A stretch of DNA of 64,000 bases from Mantis religiosa (GCA_030765055.1 CM060947.1:106312564-106376563), one strand, 5' to 3'. Counted from the stretch's first letter, positions 10,200 through 21,783 are shown. Numbers and translations are program-made. Notes: generated by a model not told the origin, from the sequence alone.

Positions 10200-11302
10200 G
10201 CCTACACATGGCTAGTTTGGAAGAACAATTAATTTCCAACAATAACATATTGTTATGAGAGACTCACACAAGGTGATTAATATTTTCTTCGTATTAGTTA
10301 CCTGTTTACATACCCATATTGAATAGAGTAACAAAATCATTAAGTGTTTATCCTGCATAGATATCAGTCACATTGAACATCTTATTATAGTGAATATGTT
10401 TTAAATGGTAAAACCTATGATAACAAAACTATAATTTTAAAATCCATGTGATTTAACTTAAAGGCACTTTATAACTCACAAATACCAACACATAATACTG
10501 ATTTACAAAATAACTAATAATAACAAGGAAATTAAAAACTACCTAAGAAAAAATGTAAAAAAAAAATCAATTATATTCATAATTATCATATATGATAATT
10601 AAAACAAGTCAAACTTGCATGGTAGAAATATACCCTTAAACACTATTATTTTTTTTAATTACAAGAAATATTAGCCAAAGTTTAATCAAAATTTATTTAA
10701 AAACGCATACAAGTACAAAAAACTCTATTATGCAATTCATAATGAATATTCAAGAATCATTTTGTTTAGAAAGAGCTATTTTCTTCTATCTGCTACCTTT
10801 ATTGTTTCTTCTAACTTGAGACGGTATGCATGGTTGGAGGGGAACAAGCATGGACTTAGTTTCACAGACTTTATTAGGGTGGATTCTAGGTTCATAACTA
10901 GCTCACGATCTTTGCATGGATCTCTTATCTCGGGACTGGTACACACCAGACTGCCTTGTTTTCCCTCTCCTTTATTCAATACTGCTTTCTCTTCTTGTTC
11001 GGGGTTTCACACACACACACACGCGTGCATTTGTCTACACACGTTGCTTAGTTTTACATCACCTTCCTAACACCACTGCTTCCGTTGATGTCCAGACCAA
11101 GAGTGCCCCCATAGAGCATTCACTCATCTCCCATTTTCCAGTTAGCATTACCCCTTCCCTCTTGAGGATAATGACCAACCCTTCCTTGCCTGCCTTTGTT
11201 TAGTTGTTTCACCATGAATTACCCTTACACCTAAAGGTACTTCTTCCTGTCTGCCCAAACTACAAATGTACTGCTTCAAACTCTATGCATTGCAATTTAA
11301 CT
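10200..11302. other. Intron 3 sequence, no recognised gene
   Basis: AT-rich to about 10750, then a more GC-balanced block with a short (CA)n at 11010-11022. Open frames of 95-102 codons on both strands overlap one another without family motifs. I regard them as chance. Confidence 0.4.
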
Positions 11303-11313
11303 GATTTAATGTT

Positions 11314-11593
11314 TTTTTTTTATTTGTTCCATTTATACCCTGCCTTTAACTCCAATGGTCATATTGACAGCCATTCTCCTTTGGAACATCTTGAAGGTGT
11401 TAACTCGTATTCGTTGGGTTTTTAATCATTAGACCACACACAGATTCGCACTCTCATTCATACTTTCAGACTCTGGGGAAGATGAGGAATTATCTTGGTC
11501 AGAGAAAAATCCCCACCCTCACTGCCGGGAATTGAACCTGGGATCCCTAGCACAGCAGGTAGGTGTTCTACCAACTGAGCTATGGGGCCAGCC
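11314..11593 (-). mobile_element. tRNA-derived SINE family 5, copy a
   Basis: On the minus strand the head reads CGGCTGGCCCCATAGCTCAG, TTGGTAGAACACC (A box) and AGGTTCAATTCCC (B box), then a 200-base body ending in an A-rich tail (T10 on the plus strand). A perfect 11 bp TSD, GATTTAATGTT, flanks it at 11303-11313 and 11594-11604. It is inserted just downstream of the exon 3 splice donor of CDK5RAP3 in the same orientation. A second copy is at 26466-26760. Confidence 0.9.
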
Positions 11594-11618
11594 GATTTAA
11601 TGTTGTTAGACAAAATAC

Positions 11619-11728
11619 CTGCCAATCCTTCATTCGCTTCGATCCATATGATCCGAAGAAATTCTTGCTATCTGCTTCAGTTTCTTTCAATATTTCTATG
11701 ATTTTCAAACAGTGAAAATAGTTTATAT
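11619..11728 (-). CDS. Cdk5rap3: CDK5RAP3 orthologue, exon 3 (codons ~61-97)
   Basis: The exon is 110 bases with acceptor TTTCTTTCAG and donor CAG|GTATTT. With the last base of exon 2 it gives 37 codons beginning YINYFHCLKIIEIL and ending SKRMKDWQ. Human CDK5RAP3 has YIHYFHCLRIVDLL and SSQRMKDWQ at the same place. A tRNA-derived SINE sits in the downstream intron, with its nearer TSD copy ending only 13 bases from the donor GT. Confidence 0.94.
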
Positions 11729-12130
11729 CTGAAAGAAAAATTGTTTTATATTAAAAATAAGCATCAATCACATTTTAACATTTTCACACATATCATATAT
11801 GAGGTGCATTCATAAAGTATGTCCCGATAATTGATAAAGAGAACAAAAACATCACTATGTAAGAAATATTTATTAGAATAATTACAAAGATTCACTGGCT
11901 ACTTTTCAACATAGTCACCAATTGTTGAGGCATTTATCATAATGGTGCACCATCAATTGTATGCCCAACTGACTCCCAATGGAGTCTGTAGACAATGTCC
12001 AGAGTCACGAAGTCACTTAATTCTAAACCTTAGTGTCAATGTGGAAACATTTCCTGTGAGAAAATACTTCACGTAAGAGGTGAACTAGGGTGAATGGTCG
12101 AGGATCTCCCATCCAAACTTATTCAACATA

Positions 12131-12371
12131 GTACAAAAGTGAATCAAGAAGATATTGACACATTGCTTCACTCACACTGTTTATTCACAGGACATGTTTC
12201 AAGAGTGTTTGCTCCTATCATCAGCTGATACTCGACTAGTGCAAGTTGTAGTGGTTTCCTCTTTCTCCGTTTTGTCAATAGATGGCGTGATGTACTTGTC
12301 AAAGATGTCCGGTGGTGGAGTTTCAAAATTCATGACTATGACGATTCATTCTTCCAAGTTTATACTTTGAG
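12131..12371 (-). mobile_element. Penelope-like 3' fragment inserted in mariner C
   Basis: The insert is flanked by a perfect 12 bp TSD, TTATTCAACATA, at 12119-12130 and 12372-12383. On the minus strand it encodes NFETPPPDIFDKYITPSIDK, a typical PLE C-terminal tail, then ends with AACACTCTTGAAACATGTCC and GTGAATAAACAGTG, as PLE 3' ends do. It is 241 bp and 5'-truncated. Removing it rejoins the mariner frame at NML-NKFGWE. Confidence 0.75.
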
Positions 12372-12501
12372 TTATTCAACATATTCCATGTGGCGTTGGC
12401 TGTATGGGATCTTGCATTCTTGTGAACAACCCACGTTTATTGTTCTGAATTGCCCTTCTCAAGTTATGCAATGTCTGACAATACTAAACAGTATTTATGA
12501 T

Positions 12502-12540
12502 TCAAAGTATAAACTTGGAAGAAGCGTAGGGACATGTACT
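12502..12540. mobile_element. 39 bp micro-insertion in mariner C
   Basis: A 39-base segment lies between perfect 12 bp repeats, AGTATTTATGAT (12490-12501 and 12541-12552). Its first 22 bases are the exact reverse complement of 12349-12370, the 5' end of the neighbouring PLE fragment. The mariner frame (INTV-YCQTL) resumes when it is removed. Confidence 0.65.
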
Positions 12541-13399
12541 AGTATTTATGATCCCTATTCATGGTAAAAACTTGCACATCCCAGAACACAATGCACATAA
12601 TTTTTCTGACAGAAATTATCAGCTTGAATTTAATCTTCACTGGTGAACCACTATGCCACCAATGCACTGATTGTTGTTTTGTTTCAGGTGTGGCATGCAA
12701 CACCCATATTTCATCCCCAGTGATAATATTTTCAAGAAACTTATCTTTTTCTGCATAAAATATAATCACATTTTTCTGCATACCACTGTAGGAATGTCAA
12801 TGCTGTGGTCAGACATCTGATTTTGTGTTCATCTGTCTGGGTGCCTGGGCACTCATCTTGCACACACTTTGTGAAAACCAGGACATAATTTCGTCCAAAA
12901 GCAAGCAAGATATCTGGATAAATGTACAAGGGAGTCCCAAAATTGTGAAGCACCAGTACTGCACAATTGCTTACTGCACACTTTCCAACACTTTAGGCAT
13001 CACCAGGAATGGTCGACCACTGTGGTCTTCACCATGAATATTGGTTCATTCTTCACTGAACTGCCTGCACCATCATCCTACTGTACTGTTACACATAATA
13101 TTGTGTCCATACATAAGACACAATTGGCAAGGATCTCTGCTAGAGATTGCTTTAGAGCAAGCACAAATCGGATGACTGCACAAATCCTGCAGTTGGTAGG
13201 AGACAATATCTCAGCAACTATTTTCTCCTCACATTGCAGAGTAATCACTGCCATCACAAGACTGAAAATTTACTGCATTACTCCCACATACTTCCTCTTT
13301 ACTTCTGTGCAAGCACATTCCTTTCTGACTTGCAGTGCCATTTCTGCACGCAATCAAAACTTACTTCTTGGATGCACCTCCTATGTGTGACCCAGATGC

Positions 13400-14630
13400 A
13401 TTTTAATGTATAGCTTAAAACAATTTTATGTGGAGAAAATTAGAATAAAAGAATATAAATGTTGGGTACTGACAAAACATAAAGAATAAAAAGAAATTGA
13501 GTGCTGTAATAAAGGATCAAGTTTAATAAGGAAACACAATGCAAATCCCTTTTTCACTTTTATTACAGTTTTTATGAAACTAAATTATTTATCTTCAAAA
13601 ATATGTCAACACTGTTAAGGTATGACCTTTTCATCTTCAAAAAACAGTAAGAGAGCATTCTTTAGCTATTAATATTGAATACAATGGTTATAACTAAATT
13701 CAGTGAAGTCAGTTGTAATTTTGTGTATCCAAATACATAGTTGTATAAAACTGCTAGCTCTAGAATATCATGTGACAACTGTGTGCTCTGCGAGCTTTGT
13801 TCTCTGGTCAAGATGTTCACGTCTTTTGTGACATTCATTATGTCACACCCACAGAACAAGTAATATTAGGCTAATTACTAAAACAATTTGGGGCACATTT
13901 ACTTCACTTATTCTGGTATTACACAGGATGAAGCAGTTGCTTCTATCTTCAACTGTAGATTTGATTTACTAGTCACACTGATTTCATCTTTGTTCTGATC
14001 TCTGGTATACCCCCCTGCAAATAGCAAGTTCTAAAGAATAGTTTACTTCTTTTAACAATCCAAGGACCAGATGCATAAATGTCTTTTAACAACTACTATC
14101 AGCAAATAGTTGTAAGATGTTTGCAATTGTTAGTTCAAAATAACAGTGCACCAAAGTTTAAGACTATAGATTTGTTCAGGTAACATGCATCCACTATGGT
14201 GCAAACTCACTCAGGAGCAAAAAGAAATGCACTTTTATCTAGTTTTGACCGCTTCAACAGTCAATTGGTTTTGTAATGGACTGCGCAACCTGAAAGTATT
14301 GTGATTATGGAAGCAGAAAAATAAAAGCACACTGAATTTCACAGTATTCAAACAAAACTTTCTGAATGAAGTTCTTTTAAAATACAAAAGCATTGTGAGC
14401 AATAACAAAATGGATGACATTTCCATATAAAAGAAGAATGCAGCATGGTCACAACACACTATAAATTTAAACTCAAGTTCAGAACAATACTGATTTCTGC
14501 TTTCCTTCTTTTACAACATACAGTAATACAATTCTCTGGCAATTTATTTGTCTGTTTATACTTTATGTTCCAAATGTGCTCTTTTGAGTGGATGTTTATG
14601 TTTCATTAGGTTTTTCTGGTGCATACCTTT
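13400..14630. other. Intron 2 sequence, nothing recognised
   Basis: AT-rich, with short open frames on both strands that carry no family motif. No tandem repeat or SINE head was seen. Confidence 0.4.
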
Positions 14631-14639
14631 TACACACAA

Positions 14640-14960
14640 TTTATACTACAGATTCGTGATTTAAGAGTTTTTGCTCTCTGTCCTTGGGTGGTGCTCTTAA
14701 CAGATTTTTCAAAATGTATTTATTTTAAGGGTCCAGAATTACATTATGCTTTGAGAAGAATTTTTGAAACCTGTTAGGACTATTGTGTAGCAAATTGTAA
14801 AATTCTTAATTTTCTCTCTATCTTCCAAGGGTGTTCTGAACATACCAAAAGAAAGTTTGTCTTCTTTATTTCTAATTATTTTAATGTCTAGAAAATTCAT
14901 CTTTCTCTCTTAACAGTGAAGTTAATGATTTGGTCTTGTAAATTTGCATTTACATATATA
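14640..14960 (-). pseudogene. Possible Penelope-like RT remnant
   Basis: Minus-strand frames give FTVKREK followed by MNFLDIKIIRNKEDKLSFGM and FRTPLEDRE. This is the layout of the PLE block FT.E.E...INFLDL.I.R....F.IYRKP. Beyond that the similarity fades. It is short and diverged, so the call is tentative. Confidence 0.4.
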
Positions 14961-15199
14961 TACACATATTTTGCTGTTTCACAGCATTCTGCAAAAACTT
15001 TTTAAAACTATTGCAAAAGTATTATTTAATTACCAATTTTATGCTTTAAAAATACTGGAGAGCTACTGCATCTGCCATATATATAAAACAAATCCAAATT
15101 CACACCATGTGGCAGGGTGATAGAAGTGGCTACTATGTCAGCAGCACAGTTGACAAGAAGTCTGCAGTAAATGCAGTAGTTTGTCATGTAAGTTATTTT

Positions 15200-15490
15200 C
15201 GACATATATAATGTAAACATTTAAAAGGAAAAGGAAATTACTCATGCATATTAAGCAAGGAGATGTTGGAACTGTCTCTCTTTGTTGTTCAAGCATTTGT
15301 AACATCTGCTTAGTAAATTGCTTATTATACTTTGCAGTTTTCTCCTCTGAAAAATAGCAGGAATTTCCAGGCAAATGTTATTTTTAAGTTCATACAAGTT
15401 GTGTGGATTGGTGTTGTACATTTTTCTTTTAATGTTCCCCAGATATAAAATCTGCAAATGGTTAAATAAGGGGAGCAAGGAGACCATACC
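15200..15490 (-). pseudogene. DDE transposase C-terminal remnant
   Basis: A minus-strand frame reads GNIKRKMYNTNPHNLYELKN, then NICLEIPAI and a shifted EEKTAKYNKQ or a continuing SNLLSRCYKCLN. This matches the typical tail FFLWGxxKxxVY...NLxELxxxI..AI of IS630/Tc1-like insect transposases. The catalytic part upstream is not recognisable. Confidence 0.55.
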
Positions 15491-16444
15491 TGTTAGTGAT
15501 AACACAATTTTGAAACACATCACGAATATCTCAAAAGAAAATTTGGCTGTATGTGCTATCACAGAGATCTGCTTAAAACTACAACAAACAGTTCTCTCTC
15601 AATTAACTGGTCATAAAAAGAAAGCTGCAAATACCTCTCATGGTTAATCGCTTTTAGAAAAAATAGAACCTATTTTTTTATCATACTAATTTTCTCCATT
15701 ATGCACCCTATTAAAAATCTATTCACAACACACAACATTTTTGCAGAGTTACTTGATTATGTTCTTGCACTAAATTAATTTTACAGGGCTTTAACTTAAG
15801 TAACCTGCAGATGTTTGAAAGAGCCATAGAAAATTCCCACTTGCTGAAAAAGAGTTGAACTGATTTCCTAGGAAATCTTTCCAGAGAATGTCTAATATAA
15901 TCCAGAATTTCTTTTGCAAATACTGTATGTAGTTGTCTATGTTTCTTGTCAAGAACATTTCCCATTCCACAATATATTTCACTAATTCAATGAATCGAAT
16001 TCCAATTCAAAACATAAACTTCAGAAAATTCCTTGTAAGATAATCTCATTACAGTATATGTCGATTCTGCATACATGTATGAATCATATATGAATAATCT
16101 TTGAGAAATAGAGTACGTTTGCTCCATTTCACTTGATACACTGTATTGTGTTGCCTAGCAAATACATGCTACTTGCACAACATTTCAACTCACTCTGAAG
16201 CCTTGTGCTGCATAAGGGAAATATTCTCTCTACCTCTGCCAACATACAGTCAGTACCATGGTTGCATCAAGCATTACTCACCCAGTATGCTTGTAAATAA
16301 GGAACTTTTTTTGGGGGGGGGGGGGGGGGGGAGAAAAAGATCATTTGCTTATGTTGGCTGTTGTTATTGTAAAATTTAGTTTAGCTAACTTAGCAGCACT
16401 GAATAACAAAAAAATCATGATAGACTTGAAATATAAGCACTAGT
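15491..16444. other. Intron 2 sequence with a 19-base G run
   Basis: No gene recognised. A homopolymer of 19 G occupies 16313-16331, preceded by T-rich sequence. The short frames at 15723-15982 have no motif. Confidence 0.5.
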
Positions 16445-16640
16445 ATATGCATGTTGGTCTGGGTGGCTTTGTTGATTAAATGGTGGCCTACTGATTCCAT
16501 AGTCATAGCTACAAACCTAGCCTAGATCAATGGTTTTTGTATGCTTAAAAGCGACAGCCATATCAATAGATTTGCTAACATGTAAAAACTCCTGCAAAAT
16601 TCTGGCACACTGATGGAACTGTTAATATCCTAACAATTGA
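16445..16640 (+). repeat. Degenerate SINE with CAATAGATTTGCTAACATG core
   Basis: A weak tRNA-like part (GTGGCTTTGTTGATTAAATG... GATTCCATAGTC) is followed by AAAAGCGACAGCC, ATATCAATAGATTTGCTAAC and AACTCCTGCAAAATTCTGGC. The second half matches 3030-3125 (minus) and 27600-27700. Confidence 0.5.
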
Positions 16641-16933
16641 CAGCACCATTAACAAACAAAATATTTTTAACCAGTACATGAAAATTTATACCATATTACT
16701 GTATTTGTAAAATTCCATGTTATTCCAGAATTTGCTTTTCAAGTATAATAAAATAGTTTTATAAAATTATAACCTATGGTAGAAATAAGATTTAAGCTGT
16801 CTGTTAATCAGAAAATTGTTTAAATCTGATATCTTCAAATAAACCTTCTTTTGGTATAGATACGAAAAGAAATTCATTATTTGTAGTAACAGTAAGAATA
16901 ATCACACTTATATAGTTTTCAATTGTTACTTAC

Positions 16934-17108
16934 AGGATCCAGAGAGAAGCTTGGCAATGCCCTCATGTACAGGCATATCCTGAATGGCATTGTTGATTTT
17001 TTCCCGAATGGTAAGGATGCGTGATGGCCAATCTCGATTGCAAAGCCTTCTACTGATCAGCCAGTCACTCAGTTTGTTGGTGTGTATATCTATTGGTATG
17101 TGCTGCTC
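16934..17108 (-). CDS. Cdk5rap3: CDK5RAP3 orthologue, exon 2 (codons ~3-60)
   Basis: CDK5RAP3 is an adaptor of the ER-surface UFL1-DDRGK1 UFM1-ligase complex, which modifies ribosomes and acts in ER-phagy (family knowledge). This 175-base exon has acceptor AATTTCAG and donor GGATCCT|GTAAGT. It encodes EQHIPIDIHTNKLSDWLISR, RRLCNRDWP, LTIREKINNAIQDMP and AKLLSGS, the family hallmark block (human HVPIDIQTSKLLDWL...REKINAAIQDMP...AQLLSGS). It enters in phase 0 and leaves one base for exon 3. Confidence 0.95.
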
Positions 17109-18105
17109 CTGAAATTAACATTTAATTTTTCTGTAATTTGCATAAACAAGCAGGGGATTACTGATTAATCAAATTTCTTTTATTTGTACACAGCATCTAT
17201 TAATGACTTTTCACCTTGCACCTTTTGTTATCCTGAAGCTATTGTAAGCAGTAATTGCTCTTATATGAAATACTGATTGATGGCATGGAAGTTGTGTGAA
17301 CAAAATTTTATTTTCAGCTGATGCCCTTAATGGAAAAAGGTATAAAATAACTGCTAGGAGAATAAACTACCATGAGAGTAACTGGGGATGACTTTAATTT
17401 GACTACATGTAAAATTGAATTAGTAAGTAGTTTAGCCTACCACCTAATTAATGTACAATCTACAGGCATCCAGAGAAACTCGTGAGAGTATAGCTATTTT
17501 AGGGGTTCTGCTTCAACCTTTCTAGGCAGTTTGGCAGTTCAAGCGACCCAGTAAATTTTTCCTTGCTCTCAGCATTTATTTCAAGAAGTTCTGCAAAAAT
17601 GTGACAGCTATTATTTAGTTAGATTTTAGGAGAAAAATATCTCTAAGGTAGATACACTTTATTGGATGGAAGTCATATCTTGACCTTCTTTTGGCCCACT
17701 TGCTACCAAAGTCAGTTCTTAAAAATATTTTTTCAACAAGTGCACCAACATTTGTAATGCAGGATTTTTGCATGAATCTTACAAGGGCTTACTACTGACT
17801 GAAGGGCTCACTATTGCCCATTATTTGTTATGTTTTGTTTTACGTGAGAAACATTGTTGCAAGACCATGCATGAATTTGTGAGATTCAGAAGAAAATATT
17901 CACCAGATCATTTATTAATATTCACACCACTAACAAACAATGAGTATATCTAAATATTCACTATATTTTGTGTGTAAAATGTATTTACAGTTGAACTGAG
18001 AGCAATGTGTTGTTCATTAAAATCTTTTTTGAAATCAATTATTTTTGTCATTTTACTTATAGTCAAAATAAACCCAGACAGGATCTAACAATAATAAATA
18101 TTGTG
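17109..18105. other. Intron 1 sequence, nothing recognised
   Basis: About 1 kb of AT-rich intron next to exon 2. No motif-bearing frame or repeat was found. Confidence 0.4.
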
Positions 18106-18715
18106 ACTTTGTGTGTTCGTAAAATTAAAAGTCTAGTTTGCAGAAATTCAAAATGCTCTTTATTTCCATAGAAAGACAGTACAACCCTTTGCAGCAGGAT
18201 GAATGTAACATACACCAACACAGTTTCTCGTGGCTTCACCACACGTAAACAAAAGAATTCACTTTCAAATCACTACACGATTATCAGTTCTCAACTTGCA
18301 GCTCGGTACAGTTCAAATGTCCACACAACACACACTCAATTCACAAGTCCATAGACAACTCACTAGCAGCTTCGCTGCATGACTGACTCGCGGCCCACTG
18401 CCTCTCTTTTATAACCAAACCATCATTTCTCAAAAGTTACCGAACTAACACGATCTTTCATGGCGGCAGGCAAAGGAGAGGGAACTGTTCAGACATCTCT
18501 CTGGCTCTTTCCTCTCTCCGCCTCCATCTCTACCTCGGCAAGTGCCAACCATTCACCCATGTGTGGGCATGGCTTGGACGCTAACTCTCTTTCTTTCCCT
18601 ACTGGCTTGTCACCACTCCGACAATCGGGTGACAATACAATTATCTGTCAAACTAGTACTCCATACTCCATGCTCCATGTGCTGCTAGTATTTACCTAGA
18701 AGGCATTTCGTTACA
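18106..18715 (-). mobile_element. Probable solo LTR
   Basis: Read on the minus strand it starts TGTAACGAAATGCC, as many insect Gypsy LTRs do. A GC-richer U3 follows, then a TATA box (GGTTATAAAAGAGAGG) near 18410, and about 240 bases later an AATAAAG poly(A) signal near 18165. The 3' boundary is uncertain (a TG/CA end near 18106-18120), and no TSD or internal coding region was found. It stands out in base composition from the surrounding intron. Confidence 0.5.
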
Positions 18716-18719
18716 ACCT

Positions 18720-19110
18720 TCCTAATATCCTCAGCTAATGTCGACTGCTGAATTTTTAGATTTGGTGAACTCTGTGGAGGCAATAGGGGCATCTCTGTTG
18801 GTATCTTGATGAAATTGAAGTTTGGGTTCTCTTCAAACAGGTGTTGAAATTGAACACTTTTCTTTTATATTTCTTCATGAATATCTTTTCACACATGGTT
18901 AATGTAGTTTGGACCCTGAATGCTTTTTAATAAATGGGTTTCTTGTTTCATATCATGATTTTCATTCTGAAAACTGTATGCCACTGCCAATTTGTCTATT
19001 TATTTGTTCTTGATGTTCCTAAAATGCTCTTTAAGCCTAAGTTCAAATTCCTTTACGTTTTGCCAATATAAAAGTTGTCACATGAGGATGTTAGGAAGAT
19101 TCTAACAAAA
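18720..19110 (-). pseudogene. Penelope-like GIY-YIG domain remnant
   Basis: The minus strand encodes CDNFYIGKT (the YIG part of GIY-YIG). A one-base shift follows, then KEFELRLKEHFRNIKNK, a stop, and IDKLAVAYSFQNENHDMKQE. It ends with LFEENPNFNFIKIPTEMP. The order matches the nuclease domain and C-terminal tail of PLEs at 6888 and 61780. Stops and a frameshift make it dead. Confidence 0.7.
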
Positions 19111-19866
19111 CCCTTTCTAGGTTGACACAAACAATATATGGACCACAGAGTACTAGTTCCACTCATAATTATATTAATTTTGTGCTTCACTGTATCACAG
19201 TCCTTACTCATTAAGGATCTAACAAGCCTTCAATAAGAAAAAGACGGCTCAGCACACATTACACAAATATGGAAGGATGTACTATCTAAATTATTATTTA
19301 AACCAAATGACAACTTTCCTATTGCATGTAACAGAGACTCAACATTCATCACACTACAAGATATAGGTTCTTCATCCAACATGATGAATAGATAAAATCA
19401 AGTGGACAAAATTGGAATTCTGATGATTTCTATTTTACCTGGACATGCAATTACCCTTAATAACATGGGATAGAAGAACAGAAAGGGGGACACCATCCTG
19501 AAGCCAAACCAGTTCTAGAATACAGCATATTAAAAACATCTGTCATATTGTACTCAAAGATTTTCTTGATTCCCTCTACTAGAAACTATTCTTAAAATAG
19601 ATTGTTGTTCAATGTATTTCTTCCTAATCAAGATAAACTTTAATTACACAATTTGTTGTATGTATAAGGATACGGTGTAAAACAGATTCTTATAAAGTGT
19701 GTTGCTATGTAATGGTTTGAAATTCCATGTTTATTTTATTGAAAAATATTACAAGAATGATGTATTGTAAGCTGTATAATTGCATTTTGCCATCTATTAA
19801 CAAAGGTCTAATTTCAGCATAATACAATTCCTTTCTTGGAAGTGTTGAAAACAGTGTTGTTATGAT

Positions 19867-20213
19867 AAATTAAATTTAAAGGGAGTCGATTAATGACACT
19901 AAACGGCACTTAATTTTAAATTTTTCCGGAACATGTTTCAGAGACTTTGCCTCTATCCTCAACCGGCCATCGACTGGTTCTCATTGGTGTAGTTGACGAT
20001 ATTTTGTCATCGATTAATGACACTAAACAACACTTACCACCACTTACATAGGTCTCACCAGAGGAGACCTATGACAAAATATCGTCAACTACACCAATGA
20101 GAACCAGTCGATGGCCGGTTGAGGATAGAGGCAAAGTCTCTGAAACATGGTCCGGAAAAATTTAAAAGTAAGTCTTGTTTAGTGTCATTAATCAACTCCC
20201 TTTAAATTTAATT
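19867..20213. repeat. 347 bp fold-back, PLE-like terminal palindrome
   Basis: Arms 19867-20010 and 20071-20213 (about 144 bases) are near-perfect reverse complements. The outer ends read AAATTAAATTTAAAGGGAG and its complement. Each arm carries GAGGATAGAGGCAAAGTCTC adjoining TGAAACATG in one orientation, a PLE 3'-end type motif. The 60-base spacer repeats an internal arm segment (CGATTAATGACACTAAAC at 19887 and 20011) and ends in a smaller AGGTCTC...GAGACCT stem. Confidence 0.75.
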
Positions 20214-20728
20214 CAGCATAATATCTTGTCTGTAGGTCGTGTACTTTGGTTTGATGTAAAATGCAGTGTTGTGAAAATAAAATTCAATAATTTATAGTAC
20301 ATTAGGAGAAAGCAAACTTAACTTGGGGTCTTTTGGAGTGCAACAGCAAATTGCTCCGGCCAAAAACCTGGCAAGCAGCTGCATGTAGCATGATGCTGTG
20401 GAGTGTGGCTTATTCCTACTTTGAAATGTTCAAATCACTGGTTACCTGAGCCAATTTCAACTAATGTTATAATCAGGTCACTCATACACCAACCTGTGAC
20501 ATAGTTGATGTCAAAATTTTCCTTCAAATAAGCATATTAAGCAAAGTAAAATAATTAAACAAACAAGCCTTATAAAACTTCACATTTTACTGAGGTGTAA
20601 TTTATCTGTGAGAATTAGTGTAAACTTCTGTAAAAATGTGTATTGATATTGTGCAGTTATTAGCTTGTATTGGAGAATCTGTACATGTATTGATTATCAT
20701 GTTGTAATTTCATAAATATGCAGCACGA

Positions 20729-20730
<2 letters not shown>

Positions 20731-20795
<65 letters not shown>
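20731..20795 (+). repeat. (CAT)n microsatellite
   Basis: About 21 perfect CAT units, immediately followed by a SINE family 1 3' end. Confidence 0.95.
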
Positions 20796-20850
20796 ACTAT
20801 AGCCGTCCAATACGACTTGAGTTGTAGGACGTAAATTAAAAAAAATAATC
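20796..20850 (+). repeat. SINE family 1, 3' end fragment
   Basis: A short stretch with CGTCCAATACGACTTGAG and TTGTAGGACGTAAATTAAAA equals the 3' terminus of SINE family 1. The rest of the SINE is replaced by or truncated at the (CAT)n array. Confidence 0.55.
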
Positions 20851-21783
20851 ATCAACTATAGAGAGAGCCAACGATCTAAGATCTGGCAATGCAGTGTTTT
20901 TTCACTTAAAATGTGGACATTTAGATTTGCAGTGCTAAAGTAAACAAAGTCACGCTTCTGATGCAGTTTTGCTCTGCTCTGGAAGTGTCATAATGAGTTG
21001 ACTGTGATATGCTGTAGTACAGTAATTAAAAGCTATTATTTTGTCAATTATTTAGTCACAAAGTATTTTCAGCTCAGTATGTTTTCTATTGCACAGCATT
21101 TATTTATGATTTGTGTTAACTCAAACAGCTCCTCAAGTGAAGATATGATATGCTGATAGATTTCCAGATATGAAATTCACAGGCCACAACAATCCATACA
21201 TTTCATAATAAGTTTTAGCCAAAGAAATATTAAGATGACATTGGTCATTGTTGGAGACATTGCCCTTCCAAATCGCTTAGGTGTCTTCACAAAAGCAAGT
21301 ATTTCTTATGACTCTGCACAAACAGTTACTAAACTGTTTAAGTTAAAACCATATAAAATAATTGTAACATGTCCTCTTCAACCAGATTAGGCACTGTAAT
21401 TAGGCGCACATTTTGTGTGTGGAGTCTCAATAGTGTACAAAATGATAAAATATACTTATATTTAAAAATTTTTTGGACAAGATTTAATTCCACCTTTATG
21501 GGTATGTACACACAGAAAAAATTGTTATTGAGGCTCTGACAAACCTGATATTATTCATAATTAGTCTTCCATTAGGAAAGAATTGGTGCATGGTGTACCA
21601 TGAGCGACAAAGTTATATGGCCAAAATTTTTCTAGCCAGTAGTTGATGCTCGTACGTACATGTATACTATGCTGCTCCCCATTTTTAGAGATTTAACAGT
21701 CAGTGGGCGCGATTTGTCTTTTTTTCAACAAAGCTCTGCTAGAGCTCAAATCACCAATATTTTGATAACAACTGAAAAGTGTT
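20851..21783. other. Intron 1 sequence, nothing recognised
   Basis: AT-rich, without motif-bearing frames or clear repeats. Confidence 0.4.

Larger units (their letters stand above)
11810..13080 (-). pseudogene. Mariner transposase remnant C, with two insertions
   Basis: Minus-strand frames give HGEDHSGRPFLVMPKVLESV (HTH region), EHKIRCLTTALTFLQWYAEK, ITGDEIWVLHATPETKQQSV (first Asp), then PGSPVK-like GSPVKIKFK, VFWD, YCQTLHNLRRAIQNNKRGLF, NARSHTA (second Asp region degraded), FGWEILDHSP and finally DKCLNNW at 11930. GAGGTGCATTCATAAAGTAT at about 11811 resembles a terminal inverted repeat. The reading is broken by stops and by two TSD-flanked insertions (12131-12371, 12502-12540). It lies in intron 2 of CDK5RAP3. 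Confidence 0.8.

Noticed and set aside
10762..11203. Overlapping 95- and 102-codon plus-strand frames
   Set aside because: Two frames and a minus frame overlap without motifs, and codon content is unremarkable. Probably chance in GC-balanced intron sequence.
20731..20795. CRISPR-like or coding repeat
   Set aside because: It is a simple CAT microsatellite with no spacers.
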